Below are positions 51,315 through 60,375 of a stretch of 64,000 bases of DNA, in pieces. The stretch spans positions 198,185 through 262,184 of the forward strand of contig NZ_PJQW01000006.1 in assembly GCF_004303025.1 (NCBI RefSeq). Reading direction: 5' to 3'. The notes beneath the pieces were generated by a model. It saw only the letters and a program-made list of their open reading frames with translations. It ran no database searches and was not told the DNA's origin. The number at the start of each line of letters is the position of its first letter. Positions within the stretch are counted from its first letter, which is position 1. Source of the DNA: Flavobacterium sp. J27 (GTDB taxonomy: Bacteria > Bacteroidota > Bacteroidia > Flavobacteriales > Flavobacteriaceae). The translations under genes were made by a program, and so were the position numbers.

Positions 51315-51809
51315 TTAAAGTTGTTTGTTTGCTGTGTTAAACTCAGAATCTAATACTGGTGATAGCCAAGTTACTTGTTCCTCTTCTTTGAAGTTGGTTA
51401 TAGCAATATGTTTCATGGAAGAGTTTGCAGTTGCACCATGCCAATGCTCAATATTTTCAGGAATCACAATAACGTCACCTTTTTTTATAATTTGAGCTGA
51501 TTTTCCTTTCTCTTGATATAGACCTATGCCTTCAGTAACAAGTAATACTTGTCCTTTTGGATGTGTATGCCAATGAGTTCTTGCGTCGACTTCAAAAGTG
51601 ACACTTCCTATTGAAAACTCATTGTTTTTGTCTTTCGTCAATAGCGGATGTATAAAAGCGTTTCCGCTAAACCAGTTGTTTGGTAATTTTTGCCCTTTTG
51701 GATAGAGGACAGCTGTGTCTTGATTTTCCATTTTTTCTTGATTTTTTCCATTATTACAAGCTATAATAACAAATACAAATAATGTTGTTATCCATAGTTC
51801 TTTTTTCAT
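51315..51809 (-). CDS. Cupin-domain lipoprotein, 164 aa
   Basis: Lipoprotein leader ending VIIACNNGKNQEK. The cupin barrel has EVDARTHWHTHPKGQVLLVT near 77-96 with three histidines, GDVIVIPENIEHWHGATA near 115 and the fourth His in that segment, a complete metal-binding cupin set. Small secreted cupins of this kind are found with carboxymuconolactone or hydrolase genes. Its stop is four bases before the hydrolase start, so they are one transcript, downstream of the AraC at 51895. Confidence 0.85.
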   Translation of the reverse strand: MKKELWITTLFVFVIIACNNGKNQEKMENQDTAVLYPKGQKLPNNWFSGNAFIHPLLTKDKNNEFSIGSVTFEVDARTHWHTHPKGQVLLVTEGIGLYQEKGKSAQIIKKGDVIVIPENIEHWHGATANSSMKHIAITNFKEEEQVTWLSPVLDSEFNTANKQL

Positions 51810-51894
51810 TTTGTATGGTATTAATTGTACAATGCAAAGCTACTTTTGTTAACAATGTACTATATAATAGAAATCAATCTAATAATTAAGAAAA

Positions 51895-52761
51895 TCAAAC
51901 AGAAGAAGTTCTAACAGTAGTAGGATTTAAACCCGTTTGTTTTTTGAAGAAATTATTAAAATAAGTTGGATAATCAAATCCTAAGGCATAGGCTATTTCT
52001 GAGATATTCCAATCGGTATGTTGTAAAATAGCTTTAGCTTCATTTATAATTCGTTCTGAAATATGGGTTGTTGTAGTTTTTCCAGTAACTTCTTTTACCG
52101 CTCTGTTTAATGAATTTACATGAACAGAGAGTACATCAGCATAATCTTTAGCTGTTTTGAGTAATAAAGGGTTTTCTGGATTTTCAATAGGGAATTGTCT
52201 TTCCAAAAGTTCCATAAATACTCTAGTAAGTCGAGCAGCGCTACTTTTTTCTTGATTGAAATTCTCAGATGGTTTTAATTTTAAAGATTCGTGTAAAATC
52301 AAGTCGATATAATTACGGATTAAATCATCTTTGAACTTATAATCAGATTGTTGTTCTTCAATCATTTTTTCAAATAAACCATTTAAAAACAATCGTTGTG
52401 TTTCTGATATTTCCAATATAGGAGTGCCGCCTACGCTAAACAAAGGCGATTTTTGTAGATTAATGGAGTGTTTTCCAGAGATAAAGAAATCCTCTGAAAA
52501 TAAAATAGTATAACCAACATATTTTGTTGAAAGCGTTTCCCAAGAATATGGAATATTGGGATTACCTAAGAATAAAATAGTTCCTTCGGCTTCAAAACTT
52601 CTATCTGCATAATGGATGCGACTCTTACCAGTAGTTAAACAGATTTTATAAAAATCTTTTCGACTGTAGACTTTGGTTGCATTGGCATCTTTTTCAATTT
52701 GAAAAACATTGAAACCTTTGAGTTTTAATTCACTATTATATTGAGATATACTTCTTTGCAT
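51895..52761 (-). CDS. AraC-family regulator, 288 aa, paralog of 9778-10677
   Basis: Sensor half with TTGKSRIHYADRSFEAEGTI and FLGNPNIPYSWETL, matching the regulator at 9778 almost segment for segment. The HTH pair has VLSVHVNHLNRAVKEVTGKT and ISEIAYALGFDYPTYFNNFF. It precedes the cupin-hydrolase pair by 85 bases on the same strand. The ATG is four bases after TAACTTTG (52766-52773), so the mRNA may be leaderless, as for the paralog. Confidence 0.85.
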   Translation of the reverse strand: MQRSISQYNSELKLKGFNVFQIEKDANATKVYSRKDFYKICLTTGKSRIHYADRSFEAEGTILFLGNPNIPYSWETLSTKYVGYTILFSEDFFISGKHSINLQKSPLFSVGGTPILEISETQRLFLNGLFEKMIEEQQSDYKFKDDLIRNYIDLILHESLKLKPSENFNQEKSSAARLTRVFMELLERQFPIENPENPLLLKTAKDYADVLSVHVNSLNRAVKEVTGKTTTTHISERIINEAKAILQHTDWNISEIAYALGFDYPTYFNNFFKKQTGLNPTTVRTSSV

Positions 52762-52765
52762 AGTG

Positions 52766-52773
52766 CAAAGTTA
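52766..52773 (-). promoter_or_regulatory. -7 box TAACTTTG, four bases before the AraC ATG
   Basis: Minus strand TAACTTTG then CACT then ATG. Same geometry as at 8145 and 9766. Confidence 0.6.
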
Positions 52774-52830
52774 AGAAATTCAAATCATAATGTATTTTTA
52801 AGTTACACTGTTTCATTAAAAAATAATAAA

Positions 52831-52856
52831 AAAAGGACAATTCTCATTGTCCTTTT
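52831..52856 (-). terminator. Terminator after the esterase 52866-53900
   Basis: Ten-base stem AAAAGGACAA / TTGTCCTTTT with a six-base loop; T-runs on both sides. Confidence 0.8.
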
Positions 52857-52865
52857 TATCCGTAT

Positions 52866-53900
52866 TTATTTTAAAGTTTCTTTTATTACGGTTGCTGCTT
52901 GTAAAATGGCTGTTTGTACTGCTGGAATTTCAGCTAAAGGATTTAATAAGCCATAATCGTGAATAAGTCCATTATAGCGAGTTAAAGTTACAGCAACACC
53001 AGCTTGTTCTAATTTCCTAGCATAATCTTCCCCTTCCTCTCTTAAGACATCATTTTCAGCGGTTTGTACGAGTGTTTTTGGTAAGCCTTTTAATTCATTA
53101 ATGCTAGCTTGCAAGGGTGAAGCATATTTTTCTTTTCTCTTAGCCACATCTGGAAGATAATTATCCCAAAACCAAAGCATCATATTTCTAGTTAAGAAAC
53201 GACCGTTTGCGAATAAATTATAGGATTCGTTATCAAAATTTGCATCGGTAACAGGCCATAATAATACTTGTAATTTAATTTCTGGACCTTTTTTATCTTT
53301 TGCCATTAATGCGGTTACTGCAGCCATGTTGCCACCCACGCTATTTCCTACAACTGCTAAATTGTTTCCGTTCACACCAATGTCTTTTCCATTTTTTGAA
53401 ACCCATTCGGTTACAGCATAAATTTCATTAATTGCCGTTGGATATTTAGCTTCTGGAGATGGAGTATAATCTGGAAAAACAGCAACAGCACCACTATGAA
53501 CCACTAAGTCGCGTACCAATCTTCGATGTGTTGGATAATCTCCTAAAACCCAACCACCACCATGTATGAAAATAAAAACAGGCGCATTTTTAGCCACTCC
53601 TTTTGGTTTTGTAATGTGAATAGGAACTTGGTAACCATTTTGTGAAATAGTACGCGTTGTTTCTTCAATGCCTGAATAATCTACTGTTACCGATTGTTGA
53701 GCGCCTACTAAAACTTGTCTTGCGTCGTTAGGACTTAACGCTTCAATTGGTTTCCCTGTTCCAGAATTGACTGCTTTTAGAAATGATTGTACCGAAGTAA
53801 AAATTAAAGGGTCATTTTCTCCTTTGAAGGTTCTTTCTTGTGCACTCGACAATGTGCTTAAAGATAACATGCTTGCTATTGCTATAATTGTTGTTTTCAT
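52866..53900 (-). CDS. Secreted esterase, hormone-sensitive-lipase type, 344 aa
   Basis: Signal peptide MKTTIIAIASMLSLSTLSSA. The HGGG oxyanion motif is in FIFIHGGGWVLGDYPTHRR near 110; the nucleophile is in VVGNSVGGNMAAVT near 186; the late Asp and His are in AENDVLREEGEDY and NGLIHDYGLLNPL. This is the HSL (GDSAG) family, in which GNSVGG replaces GDSAGG. It hydrolyses short-chain esters outside the cytoplasm. The second OsmC gene lies just upstream on the same strand; they probably form an operon with AraC 54502. Confidence 0.88.
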   Translation of the reverse strand: MKTTIIAIASMLSLSTLSSAQERTFKGENDPLIFTSVQSFLKAVNSGTGKPIEALSPNDARQVLVGAQQSVTVDYSGIEETTRTISQNGYQVPIHITKPKGVAKNAPVFIFIHGGGWVLGDYPTHRRLVRDLVVHSGAVAVFPDYTPSPEAKYPTAINEIYAVTEWVSKNGKDIGVNGNNLAVVGNSVGGNMAAVTALMAKDKKGPEIKLQVLLWPVTDANFDNESYNLFANGRFLTRNMMLWFWDNYLPDVAKRKEKYASPLQASINELKGLPKTLVQTAENDVLREEGEDYARKLEQAGVAVTLTRYNGLIHDYGLLNPLAEIPAVQTAILQAATVIKETLK

Positions 53901-53926
53901 TTTTTAAATTTTAAATTGTACTACGA

Positions 53927-54346
53927 TTAATTTTGAGAGTTTAAATGTGCCTCTAAACTGATTTCCATATTATAAGCCTGACTTACCGGACAGGTTTCTT
54001 TTGCTTTTTGAGCAATTTCTAAAAAGCTTGCTTCTGAAATATCTTTAATTTTTGCTTGAAGTGTTAGTGCTGATTTTGTGATAACACCATTATCTAAAGT
54101 TATTACTGCTGTAGTTTCTAATTGATCAGGATGATAACCAGCAGTGGTTAAGTCTAAACTTAGTTTCATTGTAAAGCAGCCTGCATGTGCTGCTGCCATT
54201 AATTCTTCTGGATTGGTTCCAGTTCCATTATCAAAACGGGAAACAAAGGAATAAGGGGTTTGATTTAAAGTTGTGCTTTGTGAAGTTAAATGTCCTTTAC
54301 CTTCTTTAATTGTACCATTCCAAATGGCTTTTGCAAATCTGTTCAT
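53927..54346 (-). CDS. OsmC/Ohr-family peroxidase, 139 aa, copy 2
   Basis: The start at 54344-54346 (MNRFAKAIWNGTIKEGKGHL) matches the OsmC opening; a longer frame to 54439 has no family match. Peroxidatic cysteine in AAAHAGCFTMKLS near 58, resolving cysteine in AKETCPVSQAYN near 122. Paralog of 16548-16964 with the same signature TNPEELMAAAHAGC. It reduces organic hydroperoxides in the cytoplasm. It precedes the HSL esterase and follows an AraC gene, like copy 1, which also has an AraC neighbour. Confidence 0.88.
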   Translation of the reverse strand: MNRFAKAIWNGTIKEGKGHLTSQSTTLNQTPYSFVSRFDNGTGTNPEELMAAAHAGCFTMKLSLDLTTAGYHPDQLETTAVITLDNGVITKSALTLQAKIKDISEASFLEIAQKAKETCPVSQAYNMEISLEAHLNSQN

Positions 54347-54501
54347 AATGTGTGTTTTTAAATGATTAATTTTAACACTACAAAGATCTAACAGTTTGAG
54401 GTACAAAGACAGCATTGTATTTCCTTTTAAATTGTACATTTTTCCTTTTTATGGAAAAATATATCCTTTTAAGGTTCTTTTTGTTGATTAAATTGTTTTT
54501 T

Positions 54502-55362
54502 TTAAATAGAGTTACTGTATTTTTTTCTGAAGGTAACAGGACTGTCACCAGCTTTAAGCGTAAAAAGACGGTTGAAATAGGCAGGATCTTCATAACCTAA
54601 CTGATAGGCTATTTCTTTTGCTGTCATAGTGGTGTGAATGAGTAATCTTTTAGCTTCTAGTATAATTCTATCTTTGATAATTTCATTAGGTTGTGCCAAG
54701 CCTAATTTTTTAAATTTATTTGTAATGGTTTTTGGAGCAATATGTAATATATCAGCATAATCGGCAACTGTATGTTTTTCTTTAAAATGAATTTCAACCA
54801 ATAAACTAAATTGTCTAAAAAACTCCATTTCTACATCATTACTAATCATTTCTTGACCTAATTGTTGTTTTTTCCAGGCTCTTGCTGCTCGAAGTAGTAT
54901 TTGTTTTAAACAAATACGAATCATTTCTTCTTCAGAACTATCTTGTAGTTCTAGTTCTTCTTCAATTTGTTGTAATAAACTTACAATTCTTTTTTGTGTA
55001 GTTTCTGATAAAACGGTCATAGGCATGTTATAAATATTATTGAATAACAAGCCATCGCAAGCTACTTCTGCATCGTGAATTTGGACACAATAAAAGTCAC
55101 GGTTGTAAAAAAGAAAATAGCCAGCTTCTTTTCCTGTTTTTTGAATTTGTAGGAATTGATTGGTATTCACAAAAAATAAAGATTCTTGAGAGGTTTTATA
55201 TGTTGTAAAATCTATTGTTAAAGTATAGCCTTTGGGTAAAAAAAGTATTTTAATTAGCGATTTGTATTGCTCTTCGGTATTAATTTTAGTAAATGTAGTT
55301 TCGTTAATAGGTTCTAATCCTATTTTTTTATAGCTTGATTCAAATATATTCTGGTTTTTCAT
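54502..55362 (-). CDS. AraC-family regulator, 286 aa, before OsmC copy 2
   Basis: Sensor half with FLPKGYTLTIDFTTYKTSQE and FFVNTNQFLQIQKTGKEAGY. The HTH pair has TVADYADILHIAPKTITNKF and AKEIAYQLGYEDPAYFNRLF. It lies on the same strand as OsmC copy 2 and the esterase, 155 bases upstream of the OsmC start, and likely controls them. The gap contains no repeat of the kind seen at 34 kb. Confidence 0.83.
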   Translation of the reverse strand: MKNQNIFESSYKKIGLEPINETTFTKINTEEQYKSLIKILFLPKGYTLTIDFTTYKTSQESLFFVNTNQFLQIQKTGKEAGYFLFYNRDFYCVQIHDAEVACDGLLFNNIYNMPMTVLSETTQKRIVSLLQQIEEELELQDSSEEEMIRICLKQILLRAARAWKKQQLGQEMISNDVEMEFFRQFSLLVEIHFKEKHTVADYADILHIAPKTITNKFKKLGLAQPNEIIKDRIILEAKRLLIHTTMTAKEIAYQLGYEDPAYFNRLFTLKAGDSPVTFRKKYSNSI

Positions 55363-55428
55363 ACGCTTACCTATTAATTGTATCGCGAAAATAAGAATTA
55401 TTCTACTCTAAAAGTATAAAATGAGATA

Positions 55429-55782
55429 TTAGGAATGACTTTCTGTAAGTGCAACTTTTCTTCCATCGACATCCTGAATAGTCGCGGTGTAACCATAAGG
55501 AGTTGCTTTTGGAAGAGATAATATCTTCCAATTAGCGTTTTCCAATTGTGGCAATATTTCATTTAAATGAGATACTTCAAAACCTAATCTAGTAGAAATA
55601 TCTGTTTTTTCTTCTGGTTTTGTTATAGGATAAATTTCAAATATAACACCATTTAACTCGGAAGCATAATGATAAGGACCTTTGCCATGATTATGGTATG
55701 AAAACGACATACCTAAAGCTTCATATTGGTCTTTAATTTGATGCAGTAAATGGGTTTTAATAACAATAAGGTTAATTGTCAT
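55429..55782 (-). CDS. VOC/glyoxalase-like protein, 117 aa
   Basis: Small single-domain protein with paired beta-alpha-beta-beta-beta modules: LVIKTHLLHQIKDQYEALGM-type start (IVIKTHLLHQIKDQYEALGM), then GVIFEIYPITK near 44 and ATIQDVDGRKVALTE at the end. These fit the VOC fold used by glyoxalases and bleomycin-type binding proteins; metal residues are only partly visible. Its start overlaps the stop of the serine hydrolase gene upstream by 11 bases, so both are translated from one message. Function uncertain. Confidence 0.7.
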   Translation of the reverse strand: MTINLIVIKTHLLHQIKDQYEALGMSFSYHNHGKGPYHYASELNGVIFEIYPITKPEEKTDISTRLGFEVSHLNEILPQLENANWKILSLPKATPYGYTATIQDVDGRKVALTESHS

Positions 55783-56800
55783 GCGTTAGATTTTGGTAAA
55801 TAAAATCGGCAATATCATGAACGTTTCCGTTCTTTTGATTGGTTAAGATTACGATGGTAATATCATCTTGTTTGTATCTTTTGGCAATACATTCATAATT
55901 TCCTGAAGAACCATGATGCATATGAGAGATTATTTTATTTTTACTCCATTCGCAACTTCCTAATGGCGATTGAATATTATCTCCGAAAATGGCTATTTCA
56001 GAAAGTAATTGTACCGACTTTTGAGAAATAATTTCATAGGAATCTAATTTTTTAAACCAATCGGCTAAATCTCTTGCTGTTGCAGTAAGGATGATGTTTT
56101 TAATCGCAATTTTATAATTGTCTTCTTTATAATTGGCATCAAAAGGTAAGGCTATTTCTGATTTACGTGAAAAGGGAAATTGTTCGTTTAGTTTAATATT
56201 TTTAAAATGATAAGGTTTGAAAATGTTTTTCTGTAAGTAATTTTCGTAACTCATTTTAGATACATTCTCAATTATTTTTATCAATAGAATAGGGTTGTTG
56301 TTAGAATATAAATAATTGGTCCCAGGTTGAAATTGTAATGAGTCTAGTTGTTGTAAATCATTAAAGACATCATCATAATTTACATTAATACCTTGACTAA
56401 AAAAGCGATTCCAATTAATTAAAGGTAATCCACTAGAATACTGTAAAAGGTTTTTTATTGTAATTTCTTCAGACCATTTGGGAAGATTTGGAATATATTG
56501 TGCTATTTTATCATCTACTTTTAACTGGTTTTGTTCTTCTAATTGCATGATTGCTACAGCTGGAAATTCTTTGTAAACAGAACCCACATTAAAACTGTAT
56601 TTGTTATTTAAAAGTTTTGTTTTGGTTCCATCTGTATAACCAAAGGATTTTTCATAAACGGTTTTATTATTTTTTATAACTAATACGTTTCCGTTTAATT
56701 TACCTTCTTTATGTAAGTTTTCCAAATAAGTATTTATCGTATCGCTATTTGGGTTGCCAAAGAAAGTAAAGAATAATGGAAATAAAAGAGATTGAAACAT
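55772..56800 (-). CDS. Serine hydrolase, beta-lactamase class C type, 342 aa
   Basis: The start at 56800 (MFQSLLFPLFFTFFGNPNSD) gives a short signal-like end; the longer reading to 56878 adds polar residues and is less likely. Active-site boxes: NVGSVYKEFPAVAIM near 67-75 (SxxK), YLYSNNNPILLI near 165 (YxN) and HMHHGSSGNYE near 300. This is a third serine hydrolase of this class in the window, less like the two at 48466 and 58369. It overlaps the VOC gene downstream. Confidence 0.8.
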   Translation of the reverse strand: MFQSLLFPLFFTFFGNPNSDTINTYLENLHKEGKLNGNVLVIKNNKTVYEKSFGYTDGTKTKLLNNKYSFNVGSVYKEFPAVAIMQLEEQNQLKVDDKIAQYIPNLPKWSEEITIKNLLQYSSGLPLINWNRFFSQGINVNYDDVFNDLQQLDSLQFQPGTNYLYSNNNPILLIKIIENVSKMSYENYLQKNIFKPYHFKNIKLNEQFPFSRKSEIALPFDANYKEDNYKIAIKNIILTATARDLADWFKKLDSYEIISQKSVQLLSEIAIFGDNIQSPLGSCEWSKNKIISHMHHGSSGNYECIAKRYKQDDITIVILTNQKNGNVHDIADFIYQNLTHDN

Positions 56801-56966
56801 GCTTGTTTTTTTGTTGATGAATGTACTCTTATACGACGTCAAAAAAACGAATTTGTTACACTTTTTGTTGATTTTCAATATGTTTTATTCAAATAAATTG
56901 GCGTAAATGCTTTTTTTAAAGGTATAATTAACATGTATTATCAATTATTGAATTTAAAAAAAACAG

Positions 56967-57506
56967 TTATTCTTGTCCTATTTTCGGGATAAGTTGGGTT
57001 AATAATGTTGCGTTATCTATTTTATTTTCTCTAATAGTTACAAAATATTTTGTTTGCCAAGACTGTGTTTTTAGAGCTTGTTTACTAGTTACTTCTCCCC
57101 AAGGTGGATATACACGAATGCCCCGTTTTCCTTCTTTTTGGTCTGAAGATATAATGGCATTTTCAGCCAAAACCGATTTTGGAAAAATAAACTGACCTAT
57201 TTTTTCATTTTCAATTGTAGTTATAAAAATAAAATCTAAAGCATCAGTAACATGATAGGGCTCGGTTATTCCTTGTTGGTTTCTTTTCCAAATAGTTACA
57301 AATTGACCTACTTTAGTTGGAGTAATTTTAGCTACTCGGTGTTGTATTTTTTTGTCATTTAATTCAAAAGTGCAAGCACCATAATCTATTCCTTCAGTAT
57401 TTAGGGAAAGATTAGTTATTTATAAATCATTTGCGTCGTAAAGTTTTTCTTTAATAATCCTTAAACTTTTAGGTAAAATAACTGATGAGGTAAGATTTTT
57501 TTCCAT
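56967..57506 (-). pseudogene. MepB-family protein with internal stop codon
   Basis: From the ATG at 57504-57506 the frame runs MEKNLTSSVILPKSLRIIKE to ANDL, meets TAA at 57420-57422 (codon 29) and continues in the same frame as ITNLSLNTEGIDYGACTFEL. Later parts are RVAKITPTKVGQFVTIWKRN and EGKRGIRVYPPWGEVTSKQA, the MepB hallmarks. Removing that one stop gives a full-length protein of about 178 residues, normal for the family (role unknown, found with the MepA drug efflux pump in staphylococci). It starts four bases after the upstream gene's stop, so the pair was an operon. Confidence 0.85.
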
Positions 57507-57510
57507 GTTT

Positions 57511-58308
57511 TTATTTTGTTTTTAAAAAGATACCTTCAATAGTGGCATTGTGACCAAATTGACCTGTGCAATAGCCATTTGTATAGGTAATATGAACAAA
57601 ATCCTTATAAAACTGAACTTCAAAGTCACATTCCTCTGAATTAGGAAATGCATATGCAAAACTTAATTTTGGAAGAGCGATAGTATCTTTATCCACGATA
57701 GCCATATTTCGAGCAGGTTCGCTTGTGAAGCAATTTATTTCAAATGTAGCTTGATTCTCATTTATTTTTTCAATCGAAAAATTACCTTGAGCACCCGCTT
57801 CACTGTAACCATAACTGTAATTGCCAAATATTTCTTTGGTATTGGCTTTAATATTCTGTGCGATTAGATTGGTGTCTTTTACTGTTAAATCTAAAGGGAA
57901 ATTTTTACGACTTTTGGGTGAAAACCATTCGCCTTTAAAATGATTTTCAGAAGTAATATTTCCCGTTATAATTCCAGTAATATTTCCTGTAGGTTCAAAT
58001 TCTAATAAACGAAAATTACCATTTGAATTAAGGTTACCAATAACTTTTATAGGCTTTTTTTCTTTCGTATTAAGATATATAATTTCGCCTACGACAATTT
58101 CGTTTTCTATCTGATAATGTAAATAAACTGGAATAGATTGGTTAATATAGCCTTTCCAAAATAGTTCTAGCGTATCTGTTATTTCAGGAGTTGTAATTGT
58201 AGTAGTAAGTGTGTCTTTTGTTTCTATAATAGGTGTTTCTTTTTCTTTTTTAGATTGGCAAGCGGTTAGTGTACAGGCTATTGTAATTAATAAAAATAGA
58301 TTTTTCAT
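57511..58308 (-). CDS. Lipoprotein of unknown function, 265 aa
   Basis: Leader MKNLFLLITIACTLTACQSK with the lipidation cysteine near 17, then a Thr/Glu-rich linker. The mature part is beta-rich with repeated glycine turns (NLNSNGNFRLLEFEPTGNIT, then GNITSENHFKGEWFSPKSRK). The C-terminal part has YAFPNSEECDFEVQFYKDF and ends CTGQFGHNATIEGIFLKTK. No known domain; it looks like a surface or periplasmic lipoprotein. It is upstream of the MepB-family pseudogene, four bases away. Confidence 0.65.
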   Translation of the reverse strand: MKNLFLLITIACTLTACQSKKEKETPIIETKDTLTTTITTPEITDTLELFWKGYINQSIPVYLHYQIENEIVVGEIIYLNTKEKKPIKVIGNLNSNGNFRLLEFEPTGNITGIITGNITSENHFKGEWFSPKSRKNFPLDLTVKDTNLIAQNIKANTKEIFGNYSYGYSEAGAQGNFSIEKINENQATFEINCFTSEPARNMAIVDKDTIALPKLSFAYAFPNSEECDFEVQFYKDFVHITYTNGYCTGQFGHNATIEGIFLKTK

Positions 58309-58368
58309 GCGTAAATGTTTTGCCTAAAATTAAGTATAATCTTTGTTTTTATGCAAAAAAGAATCATT

Positions 58369-59448
58369 TTAATTTGTTTTCCAAAGCTTTTTAAAAGTAT
58401 CCAAATTATGTGAAGTAATATCTTCATTTGCCATGAAAAGTCTTCCTGTATTGTCTTTGGGGTCAAATTGCATGATACATGATGCTCCTAAATCGGAACC
58501 GGTGTGTCCTACTTTCCCAGATTTGAAATACACAATAAAGATACCGATATTAGGTTCTTTTGCTGTGATGTTTTTTGGTTGCAGTTGAGTAGGAGTGAAG
58601 TTTTTTGAAAAATAGGTTTTCCATCCTTTCTCACTTAATAAATTACTTTTTCCATGATATCCTTTAATAAGTTCGATAAGATAAAGAGATAAATCGGTTA
58701 TTGTAGTTTTTAAACCACCATCTGGATAAGTGTCATATGAATACAAGGCTAAAGGTTTGTCTTGCTCATCATATAAAGTAGCGAATTGATCTAAGGATAT
58801 CTCATGATGAAACCAACCTGTATTTTTCATTTGTAGCGGAGTAAAAATATGTTCTTTGGTAAACTCATTAAAAGGTATTCCACTTGCTTTTTCAAGTATG
58901 TAAGCCGCAAGAGCGGCACCAATATTACTATAAGAATAATTTTTTCCTGCTTTATAATGGCTAAATAATGTAGCGGTTGTTTTTTTATTTTTATAAAAAT
59001 AAGTGTAATAAAAATCCTGTAAAGTGTGTTTGGGCATTGTTGTAAAAGAATAAATACTATCATATATAGCTTCATTATCAACTATTCCAGAAGTATGAGT
59101 TGCTAAATGGCGTAAGGTAATACTATTGTTACCTTTGAGATGTGGATTTTGAATTTTAAAATCCAAATAAGTATTAATATTAGTGTCTAAATCGAGGATA
59201 CCTTTTTCTTGAGCGATAAGTAGTGCAAGTCCAATAAAAGTTTTACTTACCGAACCAATGGGCTGAATAGTTTTTTCGCTATATTGTTTTTTTTCATCTA
59301 CATTAGCGTAACCAAAGGTTTTTATGTTGATAATGCTGTCTTGATTCACTTGAGCAATGGCATAACCCGTAAACGTATCATTTTGACTTAAAAGGCTAGA
59401 AAAGCTAAGCATACAAAATATGAGAAATACTGCATTTGAAATTTTCAT
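58369..59448 (-). CDS. Serine hydrolase, beta-lactamase class C type, 359 aa, paralog of 48466
   Basis: Signal peptide about 1-21 (FLIFCMLSFSSLLSQN). Active-site boxes PIGSVSKTFIGLALL near 68, YSYSNIGAALAAYILEKASG near 170 (YxN) and GHTGSDLGAS near 318. It shares motif sequences such as IRHLATHTSSIVDN / LRHLATHTSGIVDN with the protein at 48466, so they are paralogs. Peptidoglycan or ester hydrolysis in the periplasm is likely. It is separated from the lipoprotein gene by 60 bases and may start a small operon with it. Confidence 0.85.
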   Translation of the reverse strand: MKISNAVFLIFCMLSFSSLLSQNDTFTGYAIAQVNQDSIINIKTFGYANVDEKKQYSEKTIQPIGSVSKTFIGLALLIAQEKGILDLDTNINTYLDFKIQNPHLKGNNSITLRHLATHTSGIVDNEAIYDSIYSFTTMPKHTLQDFYYTYFYKNKKTTATLFSHYKAGKNYSYSNIGAALAAYILEKASGIPFNEFTKEHIFTPLQMKNTGWFHHEISLDQFATLYDEQDKPLALYSYDTYPDGGLKTTITDLSLYLIELIKGYHGKSNLLSEKGWKTYFSKNFTPTQLQPKNITAKEPNIGIFIVYFKSGKVGHTGSDLGASCIMQFDPKDNTGRLFMANEDITSHNLDTFKKLWKTN

Positions 59449-59529
59449 GATATTTGTTGTTTCTTATAAGACTTTTTTGCTTTTGCTTTGTTACAATATA
59501 GAAAAGTTTTGCTATAAGTTGTAAAAAAC

Positions 59530-59561
59530 AAACCCTCATTATTTACTCATAACAAGGGTTT
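59530..59561 (-). terminator. Terminator after tpiA
   Basis: AAACCCT / AGGGTTT stem with an 18-base loop; the minus strand continues GTTTTTTAC. Confidence 0.7.
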
Positions 59562-59584
59562 ATTTTTTATAAAAAATAATTGAT

Positions 59585-60334
59585 TTAAAATCCGTTTGCA
59601 ATAGTTAAGAAATCATCTGCTTTTAAAGAAGCGCCACCTATTAATCCACCATCAACGTCTGGTTTTGAAAAAATTTCTTTTGCATTTTCTGGTTTTACGC
59701 TTCCACCATATAAAATAGTCAAGTTTTCTGCAATCTCATTTCCATATACTTTAGCCACTAAATTTCTAATAAAAGCATGCATTTCTTGTGCTTGTTCAGG
59801 GGAAGCAGTTTCCCCAGTACCAATAGCCCAAACAGGTTCGTATGCCAAAACAATTGAAATCCAGTCTTTTTTCTCTAAATGAAAAAGTCCGTCTCTTAAT
59901 TGATATTCTACAATATTAAAATGATTGTTAGCCTGACGATCTTTTAATTCTTCTCCAAAGCAAAAAATAACACGCATGTCATGTTTTAAAGCGGTATCTA
60001 CTTTATTGGCTAATAAAGCATCCGTTTCATGGAAATAAGCACGTCTTTCACTATGACCTAAAATAACTGTTTTTATACCAATATCTGTTAGCATACTTGC
60101 TGCAATTTCACCTGTATAAGCACCACCTTCTGCTTGATGCATATTTTGAGCAGCAACTGTAATCCCTTTATTTGCTACTTTATCTTGTGCTGCTTTTAGG
60201 TTTACAAATGTAGGCGCAACAATAATTTCTGCTTTTGTTTCTTGTTTTTTATTTAGTATTTCTTCTAATAAAGCTAGGGTTTCGGTATGTGTTTTATGCA
60301 TTTTCCAATTACCAGCTACAATATTTTTTCTCAT
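59585..60334 (-). CDS. tpiA: Triosephosphate isomerase
   Basis: 249 residues, the usual length. The active-site lysine is in VAGNWKMHKT near residue 11, the electrophilic histidine in LGHSERRAYF near 95, and the catalytic glutamate in VLAYEPVWAIGTGETA near 170. The phosphate-binding end has YGGSVKPENAKEIF and GGLIGGASLKADDF. It interconverts dihydroxyacetone phosphate and glyceraldehyde-3-phosphate in glycolysis, in the cytoplasm. The order tpiA, TlpA-like, lipoprotein, DoxX-like, DUF1599, folP on both strands is a typical Flavobacterium neighbourhood. Confidence 0.97.
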   Translation of the reverse strand: MRKNIVAGNWKMHKTHTETLALLEEILNKKQETKAEIIVAPTFVNLKAAQDKVANKGITVAAQNMHQAEGGAYTGEIAASMLTDIGIKTVILGHSERRAYFHETDALLANKVDTALKHDMRVIFCFGEELKDRQANNHFNIVEYQLRDGLFHLEKKDWISIVLAYEPVWAIGTGETASPEQAQEMHAFIRNLVAKVYGNEIAENLTILYGGSVKPENAKEIFSKPDVDGGLIGGASLKADDFLTIANGF

Positions 60335-60375
60335 TATTTTTAGTTTAGTTTGTATTATAAATTGTAGAGTAAAAA

